DNA of 64,000 bases from Engraulis encrasicolus (Eukaryota > Chordata > Actinopteri > Clupeiformes > Engraulidae), in NCBI RefSeq assembly GCF_034702125.1, contig NC_085867.1, forward strand, positions 38,388,156 through 38,452,155. Reading direction: 5' to 3'. Made by a program: the position numbers and the translations under genes. The notes under the pieces are model-generated. The model was not told where the DNA came from. It saw nothing but the letters and a program-made list of their open reading frames with translations, and did no database searches. Shown here piece after piece: positions 27,026-39,800 of the stretch. How positions within the stretch are numbered: the stretch's first letter is position 1; each line of letters begins with the position of its first letter.

Positions 27026-27764
27026 ATCATTTCTATTTAGAAAAACTTTTGTTGAAATTGGGATTCTCGGAATGACAAATATTTGACTGAAATATTAATG
27101 GAAGAATATATAGCACACAATTGTTTAACCACGACCAAGTCAGAAAACGCGTCCGACTTCGCCGTCCTGGAACGATTCATACACATACTGTAAAGTGATA
27201 AAGTACTGATAACGCAAGCTACTGTTTAGCTGTTAAACATACTTGCGACAATATAATACTGATAATGTTGATAATGTAAAGCACTTAGCTTTAGTTTTGG
27301 TTTCAAACCGTAGTAACAAAGAAACTGAAACAAAAATAATCATAAATTTAAGGTGCTTTCATGAGCAGTTTACTATAAAACAAGGAACCTTTGTGGGAAC
27401 ATTGCAGAATTGGTGCAATGAATTTGAAATTTGAAACAAAATTACTGTAGTAAGTGTGAGCTGTTATTCAACGTGTCAGGGCTTGGGGCCCAAAGCGACT
27501 GCCTGGCAAGAGACGATATGCTCCTCTTGGTATATAGGGTCTCATGTCAAGCAAGCAAGACACGATATGAGGTGATAAATTGTGAAACCATCAGACTTCT
27601 TCTTTAGGGTTAAAGTCAGGTTCTCTTATGTAGACAGTTTGTGCAGTTATGTAGTTAACTATGCAGTTGAATGCCCAAAAATATCCAAGGCCTGCTCCTT
27701 AACGCCTACTCTGTTAGACTTGTAATGTCACGCAGAAACACAGTCACAGTAATACTTGTAATAC

Positions 27765-27921
<157 letters not shown>

Positions 27922-28177
27922 CACTACACAGCCACAGGTGTGAATTGCATTGTTTTTAATGTCTGAAACTGAAAGAGAAAGTTGATTTCAGATTATTGAT
28001 GTTATAAGCAGCTGACCACAGTGGAAAGTACACAACAGATTGTTGGCATTGTGTTGATATAAAACATTTTGGTTTTGGTTTCAGAATGACTATTGGTCTC
28101 TGTAGTCCATGGCAACAGAGAAACAGGGGCAATCTGCAGGAATAATTTTTAAATAAGATTATGAAAACTGAATTCAA

Positions 28178-29871
<1,694 letters not shown>

Positions 29872-30242
29872 AATGAAAAAGAATAATATGCGAAGGAATG
29901 GCCATGAATAGCGCTGTACCTCAAAATAGTAAAACAGCTTTGGTGTGCCGTGCATGTGGCCAATAAAGAATAAAACTGAAAAAATAAAGGACGAATATTA
30001 GGACCTCAAACGGCAATTGAATAATATGATAACAAGGTTAACACAATGCAATATGTAGGTTTTATGTCAATACTATTTTATACCTGAAATGCAAAATGTT
30101 TTAGAGTCTACTGTTTTATTCTTCTCTGTAGATTTAATTCTGTAAAAGCCCCTAAAGCCCAAAGGATTGGCTCCACTACCATGAAATGGTAGTATTATGG
30201 GATGGTCAGGACCAGGCTATCAACACTAATCTTTCAGTTTCA

Positions 30243-30371
30243 GAATGAAACCAGAACACTTGACAGAAAGGACAAAGGTAGATCTGTTTTAGGACAATGT
30301 GAAAATGAAAGTTATCACCCTCACCCTCCCCACATAACAGCCCTTCCTCCCCCCAAAGTAACAGTATAAAT
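30243..30371 (+). promoter_or_regulatory. Lysozyme 1 promoter block with TATA box
   Basis: TATAAATA at 30365-30372 lies 60 bp upstream of the ATG. An upstream block starting GAATGAAACCAGAACACTTG is shared with the lysozyme 2 promoter (from about 36567) and with the geneless copy at 58604, which lacks the TATA box. The conservation suggests functional promoter sequence. Confidence 0.7.
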
Positions 30372-30430
30372 AGTCCCCTCAGCTCCACAGCAGAGATAAG
30401 GTTGCTTAGACCAACTCCTCAGACTGCACC

Positions 30431-30554
30431 ATGAGAGCTCTCGTGTTTCTGCTGCTGGTGGCTGCAGCCAGTGCCTACAAGATGGACAATTGTGATCTGG
30501 CCAGGAAGCTGAAGGCTGCTGGGATGGATGGAGTGGGCACTAGCCTGTCTGGAT
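30431..30554 (+). CDS. Lysozyme 1 exon 1
   Basis: Signal peptide and N-terminal helix ([14 protein letters not shown]). Donor GTATGT; ends in phase 1. Confidence 0.93.
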
Positions 30555-31778
30555 GTATGTCTTTCTGATTTGTTAATTTATATGATTAATATCTCTGAAA
30601 ATCTGAATATGAAAATCTGATGAAATATCTTTGATGCTTAATATCAGTCCTGTTGTTCATATCTGTGTCTATGTCGTCATGTATTCTAATTTCAATTCCT
30701 TTGTATGACCAGTACCTGTGAAGAAATTGACAAAAAAAAATTGACCTTTGACATAAACAGTGCTTGTATTTTGCAAGGAATCTGTCTACTCTACTGTGCA
30801 TAGAATGATAGTGATTTGCTTGCTCCCTTTATTTCGTTTTTCAGAGTAGACACAAGGAATAAGCATTGTTGTATTCTTGTATGTATCTTTAGGGGTCTGT
30901 CTGGCATTTCGTGAGTCTAGCTACGACACTGAGGCCGTAAACCGTGCCAACTCAGACGGCTCCACAGACTACGGCATCTTCCAGATCAACAACAGGTACT
31001 GGTGTAGCGACAGCCAGTTTAATGGCAGAGGCTGTGGCGTCCGCTGCACTGGTGAGTTGCTCCTACAAATGAACAACACTATGTCAATTACATCTTGTTT
31101 TCTGCCAAATGACCAGTTTAAATAAGACAATTCTTTCTCTGTGAAAATAATCAATAATAGAAGCTGAGTTGCTTTTCATAGAGAACCAAAGAACTATTGT
31201 CCGCAGACTTGCATTGGTGTATAGCCCATGAGTCAGAGCAAAATCATTTGAAATTATTTTGTAAAACATTGTATTAAGGTATCCAACGTAAGTACCGGTA
31301 TATAGGCCTACATGAATTATATACTGATGCTGCTTTACAAAAGGAGGGGGATAAAAGTTGGGGTGAAATTGTCATGCTACGTGTTGGTTTGTGATATGTT
31401 GTTTCAGTTTGTAACATTTACTAGTGATCAGTTTCTCAGAATGTTTTTTCCCCTTTTTCCAGACCTGTATAACCTCCAGAGGTCCATTACATGTGCCAAA
31501 ACAATTGTCAGGGAGCAAGGAATTCATGCCTGGTAGGCAACAACTTTCAAACATGATCAACAGAAATTTGTTCTTCACACGTCATTTTTCTGTCTTATTT
31601 CAGCATGAACAACTTTGTTTTGGAACTAACAAGAGTAAAAAGTGTTTGTACTTTGGACACGTTTTTCTTAACTAAATGTTGCTCACTAGTTCTATGTACT
31701 TTCTTTTTTAGGGTTGGCTGGAGAAACGGTTGTCAAGGAGACACAAGAAAGTACATCGCAGGTTGTACTGGTCTTTAA
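30431..31778 (+). CDS. c-type lysozyme 1 (4 exons)
   Basis: Exons 30431-30554, 30893-31051, 31463-31532 and 31712-31778 join in phases 1, 1 and 2 to give 139 residues, the usual c-type lysozyme size and exon layout. Residues 1-15 form a signal peptide ([15 protein letters not shown]), leaving a 124-residue mature enzyme. Seen: catalytic Glu in [11 protein letters not shown] (mature residue 34), catalytic Asp in [11 protein letters not shown] (mature 52), all eight cysteines, and the C-terminal [12 protein letters not shown] motif. The family hydrolyses the beta-1,4 bond between MurNAc and GlcNAc of bacterial peptidoglycan and is secreted. The mature chain counts 15 Lys/Arg against 12 Asp/Glu, so it is basic. 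The calcium-site Asp cluster of some relatives is absent. It appears intact and functional. It is a tandem paralog of the gene at 36749. Confidence 0.93.
30893..31051 (+). CDS. Lysozyme 1 exon 2 (catalytic)
   Basis: 159 nt, acceptor ATCTTTAG and donor GTGAGT. Carries both catalytic residues and five cysteines. Confidence 0.95.
31463..31532 (+). CDS. Lysozyme 1 exon 3
   Basis: 70 nt, acceptor TTTTTCCAG and donor GTAGGC. Encodes [20 protein letters not shown] and the start of the HAW motif. Confidence 0.93.
31712..31778 (+). CDS. Lysozyme 1 exon 4
   Basis: 67 nt, acceptor CTTTTTTAG. Encodes GWRNGCQG through the last cysteine and TAA. Compared with lysozyme 2, one residue is missing before the final Tyr-Ile and one is added after the last Cys. 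Confidence 0.92.
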
Positions 31779-32044
31779 TCAGTCTATACCTTGGACCGCC
31801 CGCGTCACAATCAGACCCATTCAGGCGAAAGGCCACCATTGTCTGATTGTCTGACTGACTGATTGTTTTAGGCATAATAATGGGATACATCATGTAACAG
31901 GGCAAGTCCCACATGGTTTTTGTGCCCACTTGTTTTGTGACTTCTGGCTACGCCCCTGTTAGGGGACATCCCTGAGCAGAGAACGTTAAGCAATAGCATA
32001 CTGTGGCACACACACACTGGTTGATTTATACTGTCAAATTAAGT

Positions 32045-32050
32045 AATAAA
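32045..32050 (+). promoter_or_regulatory. Lysozyme 1 polyadenylation signal
   Basis: AATAAA 267 bp after the stop codon. The segment just before it (TGATTTATACTGTCAAATTAA) is conserved at 43376-43396, the displaced 3-prime flank of another unit. Confidence 0.6.
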
Positions 32051-32717
32051 AATATGAAAAATGTACTTGTTTTCTTGTGTCAAATTATTTCCTATACTTT
32101 TTAAAAGATCATTGTAACGATATACGTAGGTCTACAATAGGCCTATGCAGGCCTGCATTTGGAAGCCTGCTAATCTGAGAAGACATTTAAGACTTAACTC
32201 TGTCCTTACAATAAGACATAGAAAAGGCACTTGAGTAACACATAGAAGACTTTATCTTTTTATTATATAATGAGAATAGAATAATAAAGTGTAAGCTTGT
32301 CATATTTGTTCTCTGCATGCAGAACTTCAGCTACGTGTCAATTAAACAATATAGTGTAGAAGCTTTTGCCACAGTGGATAATAAAACCACTCCAAATACA
32401 AAATGTTAATGCCACCGAAGGCATTCACAATAAGGTCATCTCAGAAAACGTTTGAGCGGTCTATTGTGTCTTATTGTGTAATGCATCTACTGACCAGCAG
32501 GGGTCAGTATAAGTGTGCTTAATTCAGAGCCGTATATAGAGAGAGTCTGGCCAACTATGGATTCGAACGTTCGAGCTATCCCGCTATTTTGATTGGTTCT
32601 GGGCTGGTCACATGTTTAATGGACGCCATTTTCGTCCCCCACGCTCCCATTAACGAGCATTATCAGATATAAAAAATAACGCTTCAGCTTCACTATAATA
32701 TTATAACATTATTATTA

Positions 32718-32900
32718 TGACAAACTGTTGTGCATATGGCTGTAGTGCAGGGCCGGGTCAGGAGAAACAAACAGCATCGTTTAACTCGTGACATAAACGG
32801 AGGATTTGGGACATGCATGGATATAAACTCCCTTTTATGGAATATAAAGGTCAGAATTAATAACCGGAAAGCAGCAGATTTCTCCGTGTTGTGTGTGAGG
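32718..32900 (+). pseudogene. Possible THAP-like zinc finger remnant
   Basis: ATG at 32718 encodes MTNCCAYGCS-x-GPGQEKQTASF, resembling the N-terminal C-x4-C of THAP domains. The frame then needs shifts to continue (RRIWDMHGY). The HF end of the domain was not found. THAP domains occur in P-element-type transposases, so its place inside this element makes sense, but the match is weak. Confidence 0.3.
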
Positions 32901-33639
32901 TAAATGCATTTTTTCTCCCCCTTCGACTTTTGTTAACAATTACTTTTGAAATTAGGTTTCTGTCTTGAAATTAGCTTGTCAAATCTTAATTGCCACCTGT
33001 AACTATGTAGGCCTACTGTGAAAACTTTGCCCACCAAGTTATTATTTCTGTCGTGCTAATAAGGTCCTTTCCCCCTGCGATTTAAACTCACGTCCAGTTT
33101 CATACTATGAATAGGCTATCCGACACAACCGACGAGCATCCAGACTCATCCTACAGTTCTAAGCCTACTGTCTGCAATCGCGATTATGCACTGCTGAGCA
33201 CATCGTTATTTTTAAACTACTAAATCTCGACACAACGTGAAACTTTGGCGCAAGTATCACCAGGGTCCCTGTACATGAACTTGACATTCGTTGTGAATAT
33301 TATTTCTGCACATTACTTAAATATCGACTTTGACGTTGGCTGTACCTAGGCAACAACAACTCGGAAGTAGGCCTAAGGCTTGAATGCACTGCTGAGCACA
33401 TCAAAACTATGCCGACAAAACCCTCTTTTAAGCAAACCCCTTCTATACTAACGAACTTGTTAACGTTTGTTTTCATATATTGGGATCTTGATAATACTAC
33501 AATCCAAGTTTGATGGTCTATGAAGCCTTATTATATCCCCGAAACGCGGAGCGTCGGGGATGTAATGGTTTTGCGTGCGCCGCCGCCGCGTCCGCGTCCG
33601 CCGCCGCCGCGTAATGTCTTTCGTGTTAACGCGATAACT

Positions 33640-34077
33640 TTTGAACGGATGTTTGGATTTGTCCCAGATTTTTTGGGTGAATGCTCTAGGGCAGGTTCAT
33701 GAACTGATTCGAGTTTGGAGGTCAAAACTTTCAAGATGGCTGAATTCAAGATGGCCGAATTTTTGTTTGGTCCATAACTTCTGACCGGGTGGATGGATTT
33801 GTCCCAGATTTTGTGTGTGAATGCTCTAGGGTAGGTTCATGAACTGATTCGAGTTTGGAGGTCAACACTTTCAAGATGGCTGAATTCAAGATGGCCGAAT
33901 TATTCTTTGGCCCATAACTACTGACCGGGTGGATGGATTTGTCCCAGATTTTGTGTGTGAATGCTCTAGGGTAGGTTCATGAACTGATTCGAGTTTGGAA
34001 GACAACACTTTCAAAATGGCGGAATTTTCATTTGGCCCATAACTTCTCACTGGGTGGATTGATTTTCCCGGTAACAC
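33640..34077 (+). repeat. 140-bp tandem array, about 3 copies
   Basis: GTCCCAGATTTTxTGxGTGA starts at 33661, 33801 and 33941, an exact 140-bp period. Each unit carries AAGATGGCTGAATTCAAGAT; the third unit is reduced and a fourth is truncated. An inverted single copy lies at 28310-28412. Confidence 0.9.
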
Positions 34078-34407
34078 CTTATTTTAATGGTTCACCATTT
34101 CAGTGAATCTACCATATTAGGTACAGTGTAATAACCAATGTAACAATATTTAATACCATGTAATACTAGTGTAATACCAGTGTAACAATATGCAATATCA
34201 GGTACAGTGTAATAACGAGTGTAACAGTATGCAATACCATGTAATATAGTGTAATACCAGTGTAACAATATGCAATACCATGTAATACCACTTACGCACA
34301 AACACATGATGTAAGTAAAAAAATTACATTGTATTAAATATTGTTACACTGGTTATTACACTGTACCTAATGTGGTATATCCACTGAACCATTAAAACAA
34401 TATTACC
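34070..34407. mobile_element. Inner inverted-repeat element (GGTAACA ends)
   Basis: GGTAACACCTTATTTTAATGG at the left is complementary to CCATTAAAACAATATTACC at the right, and pairing continues through the GTACAGTGTAATAACC block. The middle is a minisatellite of GTGTAACAATATGCAATACC units. Confidence 0.75.
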
Positions 34408-35307
34408 ATTTGCCCCATTTTTTGCTTCATTTTCACAATAGTCGTTTGGTTTTAAGCCTATGCACGTCATGTCACGTCTGTATGTATCATATACGTTTAT
34501 GAAATGGTGGACGGGAGTGGTAGGAATGATGGGGGACTGGAAGCGTCGCGTTTCGGGGATATACCTTAAGCAGTCGAAGGCGACTGCACAGGCAGTCTAG
34601 TTTGTATTTTAGATTCAGCGATTTTGACGGTATGCTGCCCATAGGGTTACACTGTAGAATCCTCGCCATGGGGAACGAAAATGGCGTCCATGATTCGAGT
34701 TGGCCAGACTCTCTCTATAAACGGCTCTGGCTTAATTCATTATCAGGATTTCACAGTACAGTACAGATAAGTACAGCGTGTACAGTTTTCTCATAGAACA
34801 CACTGTCATGAAAAATGCTAAAATCAAGTGCTATACTAGTGCACTTCCTCATCGCATGGACAAACTCCTTTCATACTTGCTTACAATTAGCAATTATCAC
34901 TCCATAAGGACACACATAGCCTACATGTGATATTGATGAACAGATGAGACAATGCAGTGAGTTCATACATAACTTTGAGTTGTTGAAGTCTAAAATGTAA
35001 TACAAGAAGCCATTTTTATTTGGTTACCCAATCTTTTACAGGCTGTTAACTGTTAGCGCAATGTTTTGTTTGTTTGTTTTTCATACATTTGTAAAATACA
35101 TTTTAAAAATATGCTGCCTCTGTGTGCATTTTCAGTCCAATGACAATATTTCAATATTTTGCAACTCAAATATGCCATTTATGAGTTGAAAACTGAAAAA
35201 AAAAACATGGCGTACAGTAGATCATTATGATTATAGTGGTGTTCAAATGGTTCTCACAAATGCCTATTCAAATGATGGTTGTGTTTGTCATTTGACAACA
35301 AAAAGGT

Positions 35308-35500
35308 ATTTTTAAAAGTGCACTGTGTAGGATGTGGCCAGAGTACGTACTGCAACTATGCTGCTCATTGAAACTGTGCTGCCTATTGCCAAATATGATC
35401 TTTTCGTGAATATTTACAAATTAATAAACTAAAATTTACTAGTATCGCCAAAGTACAGTCATTTTTGCAGCTAAAAATGTCTATTGTCTATCTGCAACAC
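35308..35500 (+). mobile_element. MITE copy, same family as 42977-43338
   Basis: AAAGTGCACTGTGTAGGATG, then CTGCAACTATGCTGC-CATTGAAACT and TTTTTGCAGCTAAAAATG match the left half of the MITE at 42977. The right half is missing. Confidence 0.7.
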
Positions 35501-35649
35501 CTGTTCACCAAGGCTCTATAGGCCTATGCACAAGCAGGAAAGGTGCCAACACTTAGGTGCTAGCATTATCACATGGACAAAGGAGGCCGTGCTGTGAGAA
35601 TCATGTTCTTTGATTTCTCCAGCGCTTTCAGCACCACCCAGCCACTCTT

Positions 35650-35820
35650 CTGCCAGGGAGTCCCAAAGGGATATTGCAAAAGGACTATGTAGCCTACCAT
35701 GTGGCAATCACACCCATTCAAACAAAAGGCCACCATTTTTTGGATTGATTGTTTTAGACATAAATGTGGGATATATGATGTTATACTGTATAGGGCGAGT
35801 CCTACTTGATTGTTGCAAAT
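35650..35820 (+). pseudogene. Lysozyme 3-prime end remnant
   Basis: 35711-35806 matches the lysozyme 1 3-prime UTR (31815-31912) in order: CCCATTCA, AAAGGCCACCATT, TGATTGTTTTAG, GGGATA-ATCATG/TATGATG, and GGGC-AGTCC. Upstream, 35651-35690 may be a badly decayed exon 4. This indicates a lost lysozyme copy between the two intact genes. Confidence 0.55.
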
Positions 35821-36070
35821 TATTCCGGGTGAAAGAAATGTATTTTGAAGACAAACGCTACTCTCGCGGTAGAGTATGCTTGCTCATGTCTGCACAACAT
35901 GTAGCAGTTGCCACGTCTTGTAAAAAGTTTAGCAAAAGGAATTTCGAGTTGTGACTCCTCTAGCATTCTGAGAATAACAGTCAGGTGTAGGCCTACTTTG
36001 TGGGTAGCGTTCTGTCGTGCGCAGCTTCTCCCAGGATAAAAAAACAAATCTGAAAGGAGCTGCGCCCTTT

Positions 36071-36312
36071 TTTAACCCATTTTGTCCTTAGCCCTTTTTA
36101 GGAAAGGGTGCCCTCTTCCTATTAAATCCTAAATATCTCAGCCTCCGAAGCACATACAAACATGAAATGAGTTACATTTAAAAACCAAGACCCTCCCCTT
36201 GCATTGTAATGTGTTCATTCTGCTCTAACATACCCACATATTTGATAAAACAGCTAAAATCTCAAAATCCTGAAAAATCTGTATATGTGTCTCCAGGACA
36301 CAATGGGTTAAA
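36071..36312. mobile_element. MITE with TTTAACCCATTTTGTCCT ends
   Basis: TTTAACCCATTTTGTCCT at the left is matched by AGGACACAATGGGTTAAA at the right; about 240 bp, no coding content. Confidence 0.75.
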
Positions 36313-36328
36313 TCAGTGATAGAATGAC

Positions 36329-36334
<6 letters not shown>

Positions 36335-36386
<52 letters not shown>

Positions 36387-36403
36387 GCGCGCTATCTCTC
36401 TCT
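36335..36403. repeat. (CT)n microsatellite
   Basis: About 28 CT units with a CACGCGCGCTAT interruption near the right end. Confidence 0.95.
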
Positions 36404-36566
36404 CCAGGGCTACGTATGTTGTCCAGGCCCATTAGAAATGCTGAATCTTGAAAATGCAATCTTGTTTAAATGTTGAAATTGTCCCTACCAAAGCTCAGAC
36501 GAAACTTGATCTAATCTAATCTACTTCTGTAAAAGCCCAAATAAAGCTCAGCACTTTCCGTTACAG

Positions 36567-36689
36567 AATGAAACCAGAACACTTGACAGAAAGAATACAG
36601 GTAGACCTGTGGTAGGTAGGATAACCTCAAAATGACACCCTCCCCACATAACAGCCCTTCACACCACCCCTCAGAGTAACAGTATAAAT
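36567..36689 (+). promoter_or_regulatory. Lysozyme 2 promoter block with TATA box
   Basis: TATAAAT at 36683-36689, 60 bp before the ATG. The upstream GAATGAAACCAGAACACTTG block and CCCCACATAACAGCCCTTC are shared with lysozyme 1. Confidence 0.7.
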
Positions 36690-36748
36690 GGGCACTTCAG
36701 CTCCACAGCAGACATAAGGTTGCTTTGACCAACTCTTCAGATTGCACC

Positions 36749-36872
36749 ATGAGAGCTCTTGTGTTTCTGCTGCTGGTGGCTGCAGCCAGTGCCTACCAGA
36801 TGGACCGATGTGACCTGGCAAGGCAGCTGCAGGCTGCTGGGATGCAGTATACTGGAGTATCCATAGCTGACT
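36749..36872 (+). CDS. Lysozyme 2 exon 1
   Basis: Signal peptide and first helix ([13 protein letters not shown]); donor GTGAGT, phase 1. Confidence 0.93.
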
Positions 36873-39800
36873 GTGAGTAGGCCTATATTATATAGCGTAT
36901 AATATACCAGAGTTGTATAAAGTAGAAGTACTCTTACAAGTGGTATGACATTACAATGGTTCAACTTTGTAATAACATGCTTCTAGTGTTGTAATTACAT
37001 CTGCAAGAGTGCTCCTACTTCTACTTTCATACAGCGCTGTAATATACTGTATATGATGTATATATACAGAGGGGGTTGGTATCCTGCACAAATGGGATAG
37101 GTTTAATTTATTTTATTGGTGCTCAAGAGATCCAATTTAGCTATCCATTAGTTCAATGAAAAGATAAAAAACACTATTTGAGGCACTCCTTACTAAAGTT
37201 TAAAAAGCCTTTATTAAATACTGGCTACATGCCTACGCGTTTCGACCCATTGTCTTCATCAGGGCATGCACCCTTTTTTACTAACTGGATACAGGACCCA
37301 GTGAAGCATTCCCTTTTCTCTTTTTTGTTAGCTATCCATTAGCTCTGATCTTGCATAAATGGGGGGTTGTAATATTTAGGGTTTCACTTAGGAAGGTCAG
37401 ACTTCTGCTCATGCTCTAACAGTAACTGTAGCTGTCAGCCAAATAGAAATATATATAAATATATAAATATTCACACCTATATTTTATTTAAAAAAACAAC
37501 CTCCTGGTCCTGTGCCTGTATGTATGTCATCTGTTTTTTAGCATAAACTGTAGGCTACTGCTGCAACACATGAATTTCCCCATTGTGGGATAATAAAGGG
37601 TATACTTACTTTCGTATTTACAAATACTTTTATAAAAAAATGGATTATGATATTCTATGTCAACTAAACCCTGAATGTAACTGCCCTCATACTTGAATTC
37701 TTGTATGTGCTTATAAGGGGTCTGCCTGGCATATCGTGAGTCTACCTACCGCACAGATGTTGTAGGCCCTCCGAACTCGGATGGTTCCAGGGACTATGGC
37801 ATCTTCCAGGTCAACAACAGGTATTGGTGCAGCGGCGGCGGGTTCAATGGGCAAGGCTGTGGAGTCAGCTGCACTGGTGAGTTGGCCTACACATGAACAA
37901 CACCACACTAGGGCTGATGCTGGTACAATGCATTAAATGGGGGAAAATTGTATATAATTGTCCATGGTCCCAAATAAAAAAAAATAGACGAAAAAAATAA
38001 ATGGAAACTAATTTTGAGTCATTGTTCAAGTTCAAGTTCAAGACAATCCAACAAGATAGGGAGTAGTGCCGAGTCACCATAAAACAGAACATAGAACGGC
38101 GCCATGACCTGACGTGGGCGTGCCAGATTGCCAGTGGGGAGGGGGTGGTAAGTTTACTAATCTACCAAAGGAAGAGTAGGTGCAAATAAGAAAATTCTTT
38201 CTGGTCTCATAAGAATCTATAATGAAAAAGTTGAATTACCTACTGTTTCATAGAGAGCCACAGAGACACTTTGGTCCTGCAGACTTTCTTTGGTGTATTT
38301 ACAAGCCATGGAGGGAGGCAAAGTGAATTCAGAAGTCTTTTATAGTCTAAGCAATGGGTGCAATATAATGGGAGAATCGCTCGGAAGGTGATAAAAGCAT
38401 GAAACTTGGCACAAATGTTCATTAGGACATGCTTATTAATTTCAGGGGTGGAGCCACTCAGAATTCAGCGTTGCCTAGCAACGGTTGCTAGGTGAAGCAT
38501 CTTCCTTAGCAACCAGCATCAGAAATACAGTTCCCAGCAATTTTGTGGTGTTATGATGTCTAAATATTGACTCCTTCCCCTAATATTACTTAATATCAGG
38601 GGTGGACCCACTCAGAATGTAATGCTGCCTAACAACCGCTACTAGGTAAAGCATCTTCTTTAGCAACCAGTATCAGTAATACAGTTCCCAGCTGTGGTGT
38701 TATGATGTGTAAATATTAACTCCTTGCCCAAATATCACTAAATATCAGGGGTGGAGCCACTCAAAATCCAATGTTGCCTAGCAACAGTTGCTAGGTAAAG
38801 CATCTTCATTAGCAACTAGCATCAGTAATACATTTCCCAGCAATTTTGTTGCTATGTCTAAATATTGACTCCTTGCCATATCACTAAAATAATGCATCAT
38901 AATGCTTTAAATACTGCAATATTATGACCTTTCATAATCAATTACCTTTCCTGAGCAACAAACATCAACAACACTGTGGTATGATATGTGTATCTTGACT
39001 TCGCTATATCACTGTATTAAAACATTAAAAGGTTATATAGCAAATGGGGCATTGTGACTCCTTTGGTGTCATTCTAGAAACTACAAAGCATTGCAATTAT
39101 GTGAATATTATTGTCACTTAAGTTCTTCTTGAACACATTTGTAGTAATGAGGGGCTTTAAGTGTCACTTCAAGTCAGGCCTCTCTTTATTTCACTGCATT
39201 TTACATGTGCCTACTGCATACTGATCATTCAGAGCACAAAATTACAACTTTGGAAAGAAAGATGCCTGCATGAACAACATCATTTGCCTGTGTTGTGTCA
39301 AATGACAAAGTGATTATTGACATGCATACTTACCCAGGTACTAATTATAAAATCCTAAATGGATTATGTGTTACAAATCATTTAGACAACTGTAACATGT
39401 TTTCAAAATGAATGGAGTCTGTCTAAAATTATATGGTTTAATAGCAGCAGATTATAGTCATGAAATGCAAAGAAATGTTTTTCTCTTTTATTTGTGGATT
39501 TATAAAAAAGCACTCTAACTCGGACTGACTTTGCAACATTGAATTCTGGGTGGCTCCACCCTTGAAACTGATAAGCGTATCCTAATGAACAAGGACAGAC
39601 ACCATGATGCTGGTTGCTAAGGAAAATGCTTTGCCTAGCAACCGTTGCTATGCAACATTGAATTCTGGGTGGCTCCACCCCTGAAACTGATAAGCATGTC
39701 CTAATGAACAAGGACAGACATCATGACACCACAAAAGTGCTAAGAAACTCTATCCGTGATGCTGGTTGCTTAAGAAAATGCTTTGCCTAGCAACCGTTGC

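Larger units (their letters stand above)
33532..34563. mobile_element. Nested TATATCCCCGAAACGCG-ended element
   Basis: The left end TATATCCCCGAAACGCGGAG is the inverse of the right end CGTCGCGTTTCGGGGATATA. The flanks CCTTAT and CCTTAA may be a decayed target duplication. The same end type occurs at about 28389-28411. The interior has a CGCCGCCGCGTCCG block, a 140-bp tandem array and an inner inverted-repeat element. Confidence 0.7.
32525..34729. mobile_element. DNA transposon with perfect 8-bp target duplication
   Basis: The terminal inverted repeats begin CAGAGCCGTATATAGAGAGA and end CTCTCTCTATAAACGGCTCTG, and they extend imperfectly through ATGGATTCGA... GACGCCATTTTCG to about 100 bp. Direct repeats GCTTAATT flank the element (32517-32524 and 34730-34737). 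An 8-bp duplication fits hAT or P-element-like transposons. The left half has a possible THAP-like exon remnant (32718-32900), and the right half is filled by a nested element (33532-34563). No transposase ORF is intact. Confidence 0.85.
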
